NCBI RefSeq assembly: GCF_023503965.1
Contig: NZ_CP097298.1
Span: 1,877,001-1,941,000, forward strand
Source: Brevundimonas albigilva
GTDB lineage: Bacteria; Pseudomonadota; Alphaproteobacteria; Caulobacterales; Caulobacteraceae
Direction of reading: 5' to 3'
Length of the DNA: 64,000 bases
Shown here: positions 28,083 to 37,998 of the stretch, one piece after another
How the letters are laid out: each line of letters opens with the position of its first letter
How positions within the stretch are numbered: position 1 is the first letter of the stretch
Translations under genes and position numbers: made by a program
The notes under the pieces: generated by a model
Told to the model about the DNA's origin: nothing
What the model saw: only the letters and a program-made list of their open reading frames with translations
Database searches by the model: none

Positions 28083-28978
28083 ACGGCCTCGAGCAGCGCG
28101 AAGCGCGATAGGCCGACCATCACGGCCTCAAGCAGCGCGAAGCGCGATAGGCCGACCATCACGGCCTCGAGCAGCGCGAAGCGCGATGGGCGACACAACC
28201 CGCGTGGGCGTTCAGCCCACGCGGGGGTCTTCAGGCGGCGCTTGTTGATGTGGCTGGCCGGGGCGGCGCCCAGGTCCTCGGGCAGTTCGCCCTTGAAGTA
28301 GAAGCGCTGCCAGGCCTCCTTGGCCGCGTCGGGATCGCCGCCGGCCAGCCGCTGGTTGAAGTCGGTGCGCGCGCGGTTCCAGGCCTCGAACTGGCCGTGC
28401 ATGGTCGGGTTGGATTCCAGCGTCCGGATCACCGGCTGGAACTGTTCGACCTTCTTGTGCTCGATCAGATTGATGAAGCAGAAGGGCTCGCCCTTCTCGA
28501 ACTTCACCCGGCCCGGCCGCGTGAAGATCCAGTTCATGGTGAAGGGAAACGGCAGCCAGTCCGTCTCGATCAGGCCGACCAGCGGCTGGATGCCGTCCTT
28601 CACATGGTTGGGCGATCCCGAGCACATCATCCCCCAGCCCGGCGGGGTGCGGAACAGATACTGCGGATGCATGGTCAGCACCCCACGCGAGAAGTGCGAG
28701 GTGACGAAATGCTTCATGTCGTGCTGGGGCCGGTCCGGGGTGATGACGATGTCGGCCTGGGACGGCCCGCCGTTCCACTCGGCCGCGAAACCGAACGGGC
28801 ACAGGATCTCCCACCCCGTCGTATTGGCCATGTTCAGCGGCAGGCAGCGATAGGGGTGGCGGCTGGCGAAGGCGTCCATCCAGTCGCGCGACTGGCGGCC
28901 GGGCACCAGATCCGGCGGCCGGGCCGTCATCGGATAGCATTCCAGTTCCAGCGGGCGCGTCTGCACGGTATCGACCAT
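27959..28978 (-). CDS. DUF6065 family protein, 3' end uncertain
   Basis: The body (about 255 residues from ATG 28978, MVDTVQTRPLELECYPMTA) shows the DUF6065 pattern: RDWMDAFASRHPYRCLPL, NTTGWEILCPFGFAAEWNGG and PFTMNWIFTRPGRVKFEKGE. The family is cytoplasmic and of unknown biochemical role, often found near biosynthetic or 2OG-oxygenase genes. After INKRRLKTP the frame runs through a terminator hairpin and three palindromic repeats, giving tandem SRFALLEAV, and into the antisense of the lipoprotein gene. Adding one base to the GGGGG at 28223-28227 yields a stop at about 28212, directly in the hairpin; that is the likely true end. Confidence 0.75.
   Translation of the reverse strand: MVDTVQTRPLELECYPMTARPPDLVPGRQSRDWMDAFASRHPYRCLPLNMANTTGWEILCPFGFAAEWNGGPSQADIVITPDRPQHDMKHFVTSHFSRGVLTMHPQYLFRTPPGWGMMCSGSPNHVKDGIQPLVGLIETDWLPFPFTMNWIFTRPGRVKFEKGEPFCFINLIEHKKVEQFQPVIRTLESNPTMHGQFEAWNRARTDFNQRLAGGDPDAAKEAWQRFYFKGELPEDLGAAPASHINKRRLKTPAWAERPRGLCRPSRFALLEAVMVGLSRFALLEAVMVGLSRFALLEAVQGIGRVTRGPRFWMTSRASKALGSPAGLGPRPITISALAS
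28083..28192. repeat. Three 39-bp tandem copies of palindromic repeat family B
   Basis: Units starting at 28083, 28122 and 28161 each contain GGCCTC(G/A)AGCAGCGCGAAGCGCGATAGGCC (given here with one variable base; read in two parts) plus a 9-base spacer; the third is degraded at its end. The core is a GCGC-GAA-GCGC hairpin within outer GGCCT/AGGCC arms. Related single copies occur at 35953 and 36256. Confidence 0.8.
28199..28230 (-). terminator. CCCGCGTGGGC / GCCCACGCGGG hairpin between convergent genes
   Basis: An 11-bp perfect stem with a GTTCA loop lies at the junction of the CC0125-type lipoprotein and the DUF6065 gene. It can fold on either strand; T tracts are weak. Confidence 0.55.
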
Positions 28979-29016
28979 GAAGACTTCCCTATCGCGACGT
29001 TCCCGGCCGCTCAACC

Positions 29017-29532
29017 ATGACCGCTCACCCGCCCTTCGACCGCGACCGCCTGCTGGCCTGGATGGCCGAGCACGCGATCGACCACACGACCCACGACCAC
29101 CCCGCCGTCTTCCGCGTGGAGGAGGGGCTGGAGCTTAAGGCCGCCCTGCCCGGCGCCCACACCAAGAACCTGTTCCTGAAGGACAAGAAGAACCGGCTGT
29201 GGCTGATCTCGGCGCGGCAGGACACGGTCATCGACCTGAAGCGCGCGCCCGCCGCCATCGGCTCGGACCGGCTGTCGTTCGGCAACGAAGCCCTGATGTG
29301 GGCGACGCTGGGCGTGCGTCCCGGCTCGGTCACCGCGCTGGGCCTGATCAACGACGTGGAGCGCCAGGTCGCCTTCGTGCTGGATCGCCGCCTGTGGGAG
29401 GCCGAGGTCGTCAACTTCCACCCCCTGACCAACACGGCGACCACGGCGCTGACGCAGGCGGCGTTCCGCCAGGTGATGGCCCTGCTGGAGCGGGAGCCGA
29501 TCGTGGTGGATTTCGCGGCGATGACGGTATGA
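29017..29532 (+). CDS. Prolyl-tRNA editing protein (ProXp-ala / PrdX type)
   Basis: The 171-residue YbaK-like domain has the ProXp-ala pattern: [12 protein letters not shown] near the N-terminus, [20 protein letters not shown] with the substrate-contacting Lys, and a late [18 protein letters not shown]. Free-standing proteins of this type deacylate Ala-tRNA(Pro), correcting errors of prolyl-tRNA synthetase. The length is typical. It is divergent from the DUF6065 gene with a 38-base spacer. The family is clear; the exact tRNA specificity is inferred from the family. Confidence 0.9.
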   Translation: MTAHPPFDRDRLLAWMAEHAIDHTTHDHPAVFRVEEGLELKAALPGAHTKNLFLKDKKNRLWLISARQDTVIDLKRAPAAIGSDRLSFGNEALMWATLGVRPGSVTALGLINDVERQVAFVLDRRLWEAEVVNFHPLTNTATTALTQAAFRQVMALLEREPIVVDFAAMTV

Positions 29533-29601
29533 AGCGCCGGATGGCGCGTGGCCTCGACGGCTGGTAAGGCGATCGTCAAGCTGCGCCTTGCCGACGCCGG
29601 A

Positions 29602-29627
29602 GGACCGGGCGGCGGCGGCGCGTCGTT
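29602..29627 (+). promoter_or_regulatory. Near-consensus EcfG-type promoter of the entericidin gene
   Basis: GGACC (29602-29606), 17 bases, CGTT (29624-29627) differs from the EcfG consensus by one base. It lies 24 bases before the entericidin ATG. The region is very GC-rich, so a chance match is possible. Confidence 0.35.
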
Positions 29628-29651
29628 CGTTGGCTTCATGGGGAAACCGCC

Positions 29652-29789
29652 ATGCGCAAGATCGTCGTCCTGTCCCTCGCCGCCGCCGCCCTGGCGGTTT
29701 CGGCCTGCAACACCATCTCGGGCATCGGCCGCGATGTCTCGGCGGCCGGTTCAGCCGTGAGCCAGAGCGCCGAACAGGCCAAGCGCTAG
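29652..29789 (+). CDS. Entericidin A/B family small lipoprotein
   Basis: The 45-residue product MRKIVVLSLAAAALAVSAC... has a lipoprotein signal with SAC lipobox, then NTISGIGRDVSAAGSAVSQS and a short basic tail (EQAKR). The mature GIGRDVSAAG pattern is the entericidin signature. E. coli EcnA/EcnB are tiny envelope lipoproteins linked to stationary-phase lysis, but in alphaproteobacteria the family is common, uncharacterised and frequently under general stress control. GGGGAAA precedes the ATG. There is one copy, with no paired antagonist next to it. Confidence 0.85.
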   Translation: MRKIVVLSLAAAALAVSACNTISGIGRDVSAAGSAVSQSAEQAKR

Positions 29790-29871
29790 GGCGCGGCGGC
29801 CGGCGAAAGCCGGTTCTCGTTTCTGTCGTCACCGGATGCTAGTCTGCCGGCCTGGACAGGGGAGACGGACG

Positions 29872-30264
29872 ATGGGCTTTCTCGACACGGTGCTGAACGG
29901 TCTGGGCGACGACGCGGCCGGGGGACTGGGCGATCTGCTCAAGATGCAGGGCGGGGTCGGCGGACTGGCGGAAAAGTTCGGCCAGGCGGGCCTGGGCGAT
30001 GTGGTCGGTTCGTGGATCGGCCAGGGCGCCAACGCCGGGATTTCGGCCGAGCAGATCGCCGCCGTCCTGGGGTCCGGCCCGCTGGCCGATTTCGCCCAGA
30101 AGCTGGGCGTCTCGCCCCAACAGGCCAGCGAAACCCTGGCCGGCCTGCTGCCGGAAGCCATCGACCGCCTGACGCCGGGCGGTCAGGTCGACGGGGCCGA
30201 CGACCTGCTGAGCAAGCTGCCGGGCGGCGTCGGCGACATGATCGGCGGCTTCCTCAAGCGCTGA
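29872..30264 (+). CDS. YidB-like DUF937 family protein
   Basis: From ATG 29872 (MGFLDTVLNGLGDDAAGGLG) the protein has 130 residues. It is Gly/Ala/Leu-rich, with the YidB features GLGDVVGSWIGQGANAGISAEQI, LGSGPLADFAQKLGVSPQQA and GLLPEAIDRLTPGGQV (each a separate stretch). The fold is helical, cytoplasmic, of unknown function. GGGGAGA lies seven bases upstream of the ATG, which favours this start over an earlier one at 29836. It is convergent with ampG four bases away. Confidence 0.85.
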   Translation: MGFLDTVLNGLGDDAAGGLGDLLKMQGGVGGLAEKFGQAGLGDVVGSWIGQGANAGISAEQIAAVLGSGPLADFAQKLGVSPQQASETLAGLLPEAIDRLTPGGQVDGADDLLSKLPGGVGDMIGGFLKR

Positions 30265-30268
30265 GGCG

Positions 30269-31692
30269 TCAGGAGGGTGTCGCGGTCTTGAGCCTGTTGT
30301 GCCTGTGCTGGAGGATCCAGCACAGGACAAGCGCCGGAATGCCGACCGCGGCCGTTCCAGCGAAGAAGATCGCATAGGCGTCCATTAGGGCTCGACCAGG
30401 CTCAAGGGCTTCGACGGCTGCGCCTGAAAGCCCCTTCAGGAACTTGCCGAGCAGGGCGTAGAAGGAACTGAGCAGGGCGTACTGGGTCGCCGTGTAACCG
30501 ATGCTGGTCAGGCTGGACATGTAGGCGACCAGCGCGGCGCCAGCGAAGCCTTCGCTGAAGTTCTCGACGAACAGCACGCCGCCGAACAGCGGCGTCGACA
30601 GCCCGGCCATCGCCAGCACCATATAGCCGAGGTTCGAGGCCGGCCCCACCAGCGCTCCGATCAACAGAGTTCGGTTGAAGCCCAGGCCGACCGCGCAAAG
30701 GCCCGCCGCCGAGATTCCGATCAGGGTGCCGATCAGCCCTGCGCTGAGCCGCATCGAGGCGATGACCGGCTTGGCGAGTCCCAGGTCTACGTAAAACGGC
30801 CCGACCATCGGTCCCATGACGAAATCCGGCAACCGATAGAGGCTGATCGCAGCCAGCATCAGCAGGGCCAGCGAGCCGTGGGTCTTCAGGAAGGCGAGGA
30901 AGGGTCCGACGATGGCGTCGAACAGCCCCTCGGGCTCAGGAAGGAGACGCCGCCGACCGCTTCCTCGGCCACGCGTCGATCGACTGGCTCGCGAGCGAAC
31001 AGGGTCGCCGCGATCACGACGGCCATGAAACCGCCGAACAGGGCGTAGGCGCCGTTCCAGCCCATGCCTGCGGCGAAGAACAGGATAAGCGAATTGCCCG
31101 CCAGGATGGCGAAGCGATATCCCAGTTGGAAGGCCGAGGTCAGCAGACCTTGATCCTCGTCGTTTTCCGCGCTCTCGATGCGCCAGGCGTCCGCGACGAT
31201 GTCCTGCGTCGCAGAGGCGAACGCGGTGACCAGGGCGGCGACGCCCAGCAGGACCAGCCCGCCCTGGGGGCCGATCAGGGCCATGGCGACGAGGCTCAAT
31301 CCGACGAGGCCTTGCGCCAGAACCATCCAGCCTCGACGGCGGCCCAGCCGGCCCAGCAGGGGGACGTCCAACCGGTCGATCAGCGGCGCCCAGAGAAACT
31401 TCAGCGAATAGGCCAGCCCCACCCAGGAGATGAAGCCGATTGCGGCCAGCTCCACATCATACTCCCTCAGCCACAGGCCGAGAGTATTGCCGACCAGCAT
31501 GAAGGGCAGGCCCGAACCGAAACCGATCAGCAGGGTGATGATGACCCGGGGGCGTCCGAGCGCCTTCAGGACGTCCATGGCCCCGACATGGCGGGTCGAC
31601 GGCGGGAGATCGGGGGCGGGAATGGTCGATTCGCCTTCCGCGCCGCGCCTCTCGCGCCCGGTCTGGCTAGGCGCGTCTCCGGGGTTACTCAT
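30269..31692 (-). CDS. ampG: AmpG-family muropeptide MFS transporter, one frameshift
   Basis: The two halves of a 12-helix MFS protein are in adjacent frames. The first shows MDVLKALGRPRVIITLLIGF, GFISWVGLAYSLKFLWAPLID and ATQDIVADAWRIE, the AmpG signature. The second shows LYRLPDFVMGPMVGPFYVDLG and TATQYALLSSFYALLGK. Adding one C to the minus-strand CCC at 30932-30934 joins SFLSP to EGLFDAIVG; the 3n+2 length agrees. AmpG imports anhydro-muropeptides for cell-wall recycling and links to beta-lactamase control. I chose ATG 31692 over a GTG four codons upstream. The transporter would be truncated after seven helices if the shift is real. Confidence 0.88.
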
Positions 31693-31725
31693 CGGGCCGT
31701 CCACTGATCGCGGCCGAAGCGGCCG

Positions 31726-33240
31726 TCAGGCGACCTTGGCGTGGTTGGCGCGGTTCGTCCAGCGGATCAGGGCGGCGCGCAGGGCCTCGGGGTCCAGGGG
31801 CTTGACCAGATGGTCGTTCATCCCCGCCTCAAGGCACAGGCGGCGGTCCTCGGAGAAGGCGTTGGCGGTCAGCGCCAGGACGGGCGTGGCGTCGCCGGCG
31901 GCGCGGATGGCGCGCGCGGCCGTCGGGCCGTCCATGCCGGGCATCCGCATGTCCATGAACACCAGGTCGTAGCGGGCGCGCTTCAGGGCGGCGACGGCCT
32001 CCTCGCCGGTGGCGGCGGTCTCGACGGTGCAGCCCTCGCGCCGCAGCAGGGTGCGGGCCAGAAGGGCGCCGACGGGGTTGTCCTCGACCAGCAGGACGCG
32101 GATCCCGGCGAAACGGGCGGGGGCGACGCGGTCGTCCTCGGGCGCGGGGGCGGCCGTCTCGGCCGGAGCGGCGCCGGCGGCGGCCAGGACCCGTTCGGCC
32201 AGGGAGGCGCGCCGCAACGGCTTGATCAGATACCCCTGGTACCCCGCGCCGCGATAGCGGGCGATCAGGTCGCGATCGGCCGGGCGCAGCAGGACCACGG
32301 CGCGGCGGCCGGCGGGGGCGGGCGCGATCCCGCCGGCCGAGGCCAGGGCGTGGTCGACCAAAACCACGGCGGCGTCCGGGTCGATGCGTCCGCCGGCGGC
32401 CTGGACCTGGGCGGCGGCGGCGGCGGCGACGAACGGATCGGGAGACCGCACGGCCACCGCCTGGCCCTCCAGCGGGCGACCGCGATCGACGGCCACCGCC
32501 TGGAACGCCGCGGTCAGGCGAAAGCGCGCGCCAGGGCCGTCGGGCCGGTCCTCGACCGCGACCGATCCGCCCATGGCCTCGGCCAGGCGGCGCACCACGG
32601 CCAGGCCCAGGCCGGCGCCGTCGAAGCGGGCCGCGTCCGAGGAATCGACGTGGCCGAACTCTTCGAAGATGCGAATGCGGGCTTCGGCCGGCACGCCCGG
32701 GCCGGTGTCGTCGACGACGAAGGCCAACAGCGGCCGATCCTCGGTTCCCCCGGCGCGTTCCACGCCGATGCGCACGCCGCCGTCGGCGGTGAACTTGACC
32801 GCGTTTCCGGCCAGGTTGAACAGCACCTGGCGCAGCCGCCCCTCGTCGGCGACGATGTCGGGAACGTCGGCGGCGACGGACCAGGCGATCTCCAGCCCCT
32901 TGTCGTGCGCGCGGGCGCTGAGCAGTTCGGCGACGCCGCGCACCAGGCCTTCCACATCCACCGGCGCCAGGTCGAACTCCAGCTTGCCGGCCTCCAGCCG
33001 GGCGTAGTCGAGCAGGTCGTTGACCAGGCCCAGCAGGTGTTCGGCCGACTGGCGCGCGGTCTCGGCGTAGGCGCGCTGGGCGCCGTCCAGGCGGGTGCGC
33101 TGCAACAGGTTGATCATGCCGATCACCCCGTTCAGGGGCGTGCGCATCTCATGGCTCATCAGCCGCAGGAATTGGTGGGCCGGATCGACAACGGGCGCGC
33201 CGTGTCGCTCGGTGTCCTTGCTCGCCGCGCGTCGCGCCAT
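31726..33240 (-). CDS. Soluble hybrid histidine kinase with two receiver-like domains
   Basis: The 504-residue protein has no membrane segment or PAS domain. It begins almost directly with the dimerisation domain, phospho-acceptor H30 in LMSHEMRTPLNGVIG. An ATPase domain follows with NLAGNAVKF, VDDTGPGVPAE and DGAGLGLAVVRRLAEAMGG. A first receiver-like domain (about 265-355) lacks the usual acidic pair; a complete receiver ends the protein, with the acceptor Asp in VFMDMRMPGMDGP and the Lys in HLVKPLD. Input is thus probably another protein. AAGGAGG precedes the ATG by seven bases. The layout resembles cell-cycle hybrid kinases of Caulobacterales, but no orthologue is certain. Confidence 0.85.
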   Translation of the reverse strand: MARRAASKDTERHGAPVVDPAHQFLRLMSHEMRTPLNGVIGMINLLQRTRLDGAQRAYAETARQSAEHLLGLVNDLLDYARLEAGKLEFDLAPVDVEGLVRGVAELLSARAHDKGLEIAWSVAADVPDIVADEGRLRQVLFNLAGNAVKFTADGGVRIGVERAGGTEDRPLLAFVVDDTGPGVPAEARIRIFEEFGHVDSSDAARFDGAGLGLAVVRRLAEAMGGSVAVEDRPDGPGARFRLTAAFQAVAVDRGRPLEGQAVAVRSPDPFVAAAAAAQVQAAGGRIDPDAAVVLVDHALASAGGIAPAPAGRRAVVLLRPADRDLIARYRGAGYQGYLIKPLRRASLAERVLAAAGAAPAETAAPAPEDDRVAPARFAGIRVLLVEDNPVGALLARTLLRREGCTVETAATGEEAVAALKRARYDLVFMDMRMPGMDGPTAARAIRAAGDATPVLALTANAFSEDRRLCLEAGMNDHLVKPLDPEALRAALIRWTNRANHAKVA

Positions 33241-33294
33241 GATCGCCTCCTTGCGGTGATCCTGGCCGCAAGGCGTTAAAATCCCGTCCCCTCT

Positions 33295-34920
33295 TCAGGA
33301 GGGCAGGAACGGCGCCTGGGCCGCGCCGTCCTCGCGCAGGCCGAAGGGCGGCGCGTCGCCGCGATGCATCGTGCTTCGGTCGAAGTCGGCCTGGGCGCCC
33401 GCCGTGGCGCGGCGATAGATCAGCGCCTCGGCGATGTGGCGGCGCAGGACGCCCGTGGCGCCGTCCAGGTCGGCGATGGTGCGCGCCAGGCGCAGGGTCC
33501 GGGTCCAGCCGCGCGCCGTCAGGCCGCCCGCCTCGCCCGCCCGCATCAGCAGGGCGCGCCCCGCCTCGTCCGGTGCGGCGAACCGATCCAGGGTCTCGCC
33601 GCCGGCGCGCGCGTTCAGGCCCTGGTCCGGATCGAGGCCGGCCTGGCGCGCCCGATCCTCCTGCGCCGCGCGGGCGGCGGCGACGCGGGCCCTGGCCTCC
33701 GCCGTGCCTTCGGCCGGGGGCGGCAGGGCCATGTCGGCGGCGGTGACAGGCGGGGTCTCCACCGTCAGGTCGATGCGGTCGAACATCGGGCCGGAGATGC
33801 GGTTCTGATAGTCGCGCTGGCAGCGCGGGGCCTTGCCGCACGCCCCGCGCCCGGCGCCGCCCAGGCCGCACCGGCAGGGATTCATCGCCGCCACCAGCTG
33901 GAACCGCGCCGGGTAGCGGACGTGGGCGTTGGCCCGCGCCACCACGATCTCGCCCGTCTCAAGCGGCTGACGCAGGGAATCCAGCGCCTGGGCCGAATAT
34001 TCGGGCAGTTCGTCAAGGAACAGCAGCACGCCGTTGTGCGCCAGGGAGGCCTCGCCCGGCTTGGCCCGCAGGCCGCCGCCGGTCAGGGCGGCCATCGAGG
34101 CCGAGTGGTGGGGACTGCGGAACGGCCGGTCGCGGGTCAGGGCGCCGCGCTCGATCAGGCCCGCCACCGACCAGATCATCGAGGTCTCCAGGAGCTCGCG
34201 CGACGTCAGGGGCGGCAGCAGGCCCGGCAGGCGCTGGGCCATCATCGACTTGCCCGAGCCGGGCGGGCCCATGAACAGCAGATTGTGTCCCCCGGCGGCG
34301 GCGATCTCCAGCGCCCGCTTGGCGCTTTCCTGGCCCTTGACCTCGCGCAGGTCGGGCGCGGCGCCGCCGCCCGCCAGGGGGCCGGGCTCGGGCGCGCGCA
34401 GCACCTGGACGCCCTTGAAATGGTTGACCAGGCCGATCAGCGAGCGCGGCGCCAGGATGCGAGCGCCGCCCGCCCAGGCCGCTTCCGGCCCCGTCGCCTC
34501 CGGGCAGATCAGGCCCAGGCCCAGGGCGTCGGCCGCCACGGCGGCGGGCAGGGCGCCGCCGACCCGCGCGATCTGGCCGTCCAGCCCCAGTTCGCCGATG
34601 GCGGCCCAGCCGTCCAGGGCGTCGGGCGCGATCACCCCCATGGCCGCCATCAGGGCCAGGGCGATGGGAAGGTCGAAATGGCTGCCCTCCTTCGGAAGGT
34701 CCGCCGGCGCCAGATTGGCGATGATGCGCCTGGCCGGCAGGGCCAGGCCGATCCCGGCGAAGGCCCCGCGCACCCGTTCGCGGCTCTCGGCCACCGCCTT
34801 GTCCGGCAGGCCGACGATGTTGAACACCGTCGGCCCGTCATTGCCGACCAACTGGACCTCGACATCCACGCGCCGGGCCTCGACCCCGTCGAAGGCGACC
34901 GTGACGACCCGCGCGACCAT
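33295..34920 (-). CDS. comM: YifB/ComM family Mg-chelatase-like AAA+ ATPase
   Basis: The 541-residue protein has the N-terminal Lon-protease-like domain (NIVGLPDKAVAESRERVRGA, LAPADLPKEGSHFDLPIALA), Walker A GPPGSGKS at 218-225, Walker B FLDELPEYSAQALDSLRQPL and a zinc-finger-like CRCGLGG...C segment. ComM is a helicase that promotes branch migration during natural transformation and homologous recombination; in non-competent bacteria its role is less clear. The length is normal. AGGAGAACGCC precedes the ATG. It lies in a minus-strand run between the hybrid kinase and gshB. Confidence 0.93.
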   Translation of the reverse strand: MVARVVTVAFDGVEARRVDVEVQLVGNDGPTVFNIVGLPDKAVAESRERVRGAFAGIGLALPARRIIANLAPADLPKEGSHFDLPIALALMAAMGVIAPDALDGWAAIGELGLDGQIARVGGALPAAVAADALGLGLICPEATGPEAAWAGGARILAPRSLIGLVNHFKGVQVLRAPEPGPLAGGGAAPDLREVKGQESAKRALEIAAAGGHNLLFMGPPGSGKSMMAQRLPGLLPPLTSRELLETSMIWSVAGLIERGALTRDRPFRSPHHSASMAALTGGGLRAKPGEASLAHNGVLLFLDELPEYSAQALDSLRQPLETGEIVVARANAHVRYPARFQLVAAMNPCRCGLGGAGRGACGKAPRCQRDYQNRISGPMFDRIDLTVETPPVTAADMALPPPAEGTAEARARVAAARAAQEDRARQAGLDPDQGLNARAGGETLDRFAAPDEAGRALLMRAGEAGGLTARGWTRTLRLARTIADLDGATGVLRRHIAEALIYRRATAGAQADFDRSTMHRGDAPPFGLREDGAAQAPFLPS

Positions 34921-34988
34921 GGCGTTCTCCTGCGTTCAGCAGGAACGAACCATGAACTTCGATCTAGCGCAAGTGGTGCCGCAACAAC

Positions 34989-35933
<945 letters not shown>

Positions 35934-35952
35934 CGCGGGTCTTTCCTTTTCA

Positions 35953-35982
35953 GGCCTATCGCGCTTCGCGCTACTTGAGGCC
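35953..35982. repeat. Palindromic repeat, family B (single copy)
   Basis: GGCCTATCGCGCTTCGCGCTACTTGAGGCC (30 bases; read as GGCCTATC, GCGC-TTC-GCGC, TACTTGAGGCC) lies in the gshB leader. It is the reverse complement of the tandem units at 28083-28192 with minor changes. Confidence 0.75.
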
Positions 35983-36052
35983 GGGCATTACGGAATGGGG
36001 GCGCGGCAAAGCTGGCGCAACCCCTCCTGCCGCTCATCCATGAGCGGAATAG

Positions 36053-36247
36053 TCAGTCCAGCTGTCGCGCTTCCTCGGGCAGCATGATCGGCACGCCCTC
36101 GCGGATCGGATAGGCCAGCTTGGCGCCGGCCGAGACCAGTTCGCCCGCTTCGCGATCATAGGTCAGGCGGCCGCGCGTGACGGGGCAGACCAGCACCTCC
36201 AGAAGGCGAGGGTCGACCGAGACGGGGGTGTTGAAGGCGTCGCTCAT
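36053..36247 (-). CDS. Trm112/YcaR-like small protein
   Basis: The ATG at 36247 gives 64 residues. The core [21 protein letters not shown] and [17 protein letters not shown] identify the Trm112-like (UPF0434) family. In E. coli YcaR sits next to the lipid A kinase and KDO transferase genes; eukaryotic Trm112 activates methyltransferases. Only one Cys of the original zinc knuckle remains (CPV), as in many bacterial members. It is flanked by family B repeats on both sides. A longer start at 36274 lies inside a repeat and was rejected. Confidence 0.88.
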   Translation of the reverse strand: MSDAFNTPVSVDPRLLEVLVCPVTRGRLTYDREAGELVSAGAKLAYPIREGVPIMLPEEARQLD

Positions 36248-36255
36248 TGTTGGTG

Positions 36256-36285
36256 GGCCTATCGTGCTTCGCACTACTTGAGGCC
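36256..36285. repeat. Palindromic repeat, family B (single copy with compensatory changes)
   Basis: Compared with the copy at 35953, the central stem changes from GCGC/GCGC to GTGC/GCAC, both sides together, so pairing is kept. It lies in the leader of the Trm112-like gene. Confidence 0.75.
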
Positions 36286-36336
36286 GGGTTGTAGGCCAGC
36301 GTCAGGCGGCGAGCCAAGTCTGAGGAATGGGAGGCG

Positions 36337-36996
36337 TCACTGCATCGAATGCGGCGGGCCGTCCTCGCCGCCGTCGGCGGCGTCGATCCGCATCAGGGCG
36401 GTCAGGGCGTCGGCGCGGTCGGACAGGGTCAGGCATTCCAGCAGGGCTTGTTTCTCGGGCGGTTCGAACGGCAGGGCCATGGCCAGGCTGTTGACCAGCG
36501 CCTCCATGGGCGCGCCCTCGGCGGTGTCCCAGTCGATGTCCAGCGACCGGTTGGTCAGATAGCCGCGCAGGGCGTCCAGGAAGGCCTCGCGGTCGAACTC
36601 GGCGGTCTCCAGCGGCGCGATCAGGTCGGCGTCGTACGCCTCGAACGCCGCGCGCACCTGGCGATAGGGCGTCTTGACCGGCAGTTCCGCCGCAATGCGG
36701 AAGCGCGACACCCCGGTCAAGGTGATCAGATAGCGCCCGTCCGAGGTCTCGGCGAAGCTGGTGATCCGGCCGGCGCATCCCACCGGCGAAAGGCCCGGCA
36801 GGGTCGCCGATCCGCCCTGGGGCTGGACCATGCCGATGATCCGGTCGCCGGCCATGGCGTCGTCGACCATGTTCAGATAGCGCGGCTCGAAGATGTTGAG
36901 CGGCAGCTGGCCGCGCGGCAGCACCACGGCCCCCGACAGCGGAAACACCGGGATGACCTGGGGAAGGTCCAGCGCCCTGACATAGCCTTGCGGCAT
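36337..36996 (-). CDS. Lon-substrate-binding-domain (LON) protein
   Basis: The 219-residue protein is a free-standing Lon N-terminal (PUA-like) domain: VIPVFPLSGAVVLPRGQLPL, NIFEPRYLNMVDDAMAGDR and CAGRITSFAETSDGRYLITL. No protease or ATPase domain follows. Such proteins are common in alphaproteobacteria; some family members regulate Lon-type degradation or cereblon-like recognition, but here the role is unknown. I favour the ATG at 36996 over the GTG at 37002 because GGGAG is five bases from the ATG and only a few from the GTG. It follows the thioredoxin/TPR gene, with which it may form an operon. Confidence 0.88.
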   Translation of the reverse strand: MPQGYVRALDLPQVIPVFPLSGAVVLPRGQLPLNIFEPRYLNMVDDAMAGDRIIGMVQPQGGSATLPGLSPVGCAGRITSFAETSDGRYLITLTGVSRFRIAAELPVKTPYRQVRAAFEAYDADLIAPLETAEFDREAFLDALRGYLTNRSLDIDWDTAEGAPMEALVNSLAMALPFEPPEKQALLECLTLSDRADALTALMRIDAADGGEDGPPHSMQ

Positions 36997-37042
36997 CTTC
37001 ACTCCCGTATGGCCCTATCGTGCGCGGCCGTGCGAAACCCGA

Positions 37043-37950
<908 letters not shown>

Positions 37951-37998
37951 CGGCTCGAAGGATCGTAACGGTCCAGATGGCGTCCGGATGCCTTCCCA

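Noticed and set aside
28083..28192. Three regular 39-bp repeats as a CRISPR array
   Set aside because: The repeated part and the 9-base spacer are both identical between units, so there are no unique spacers; no cas genes are nearby.
33262..33290. CtrA binding site upstream of the hybrid kinase
   Set aside because: Only one TTAA half-site is present (GCGTTAAAATC); the second half at the required spacing is missing.
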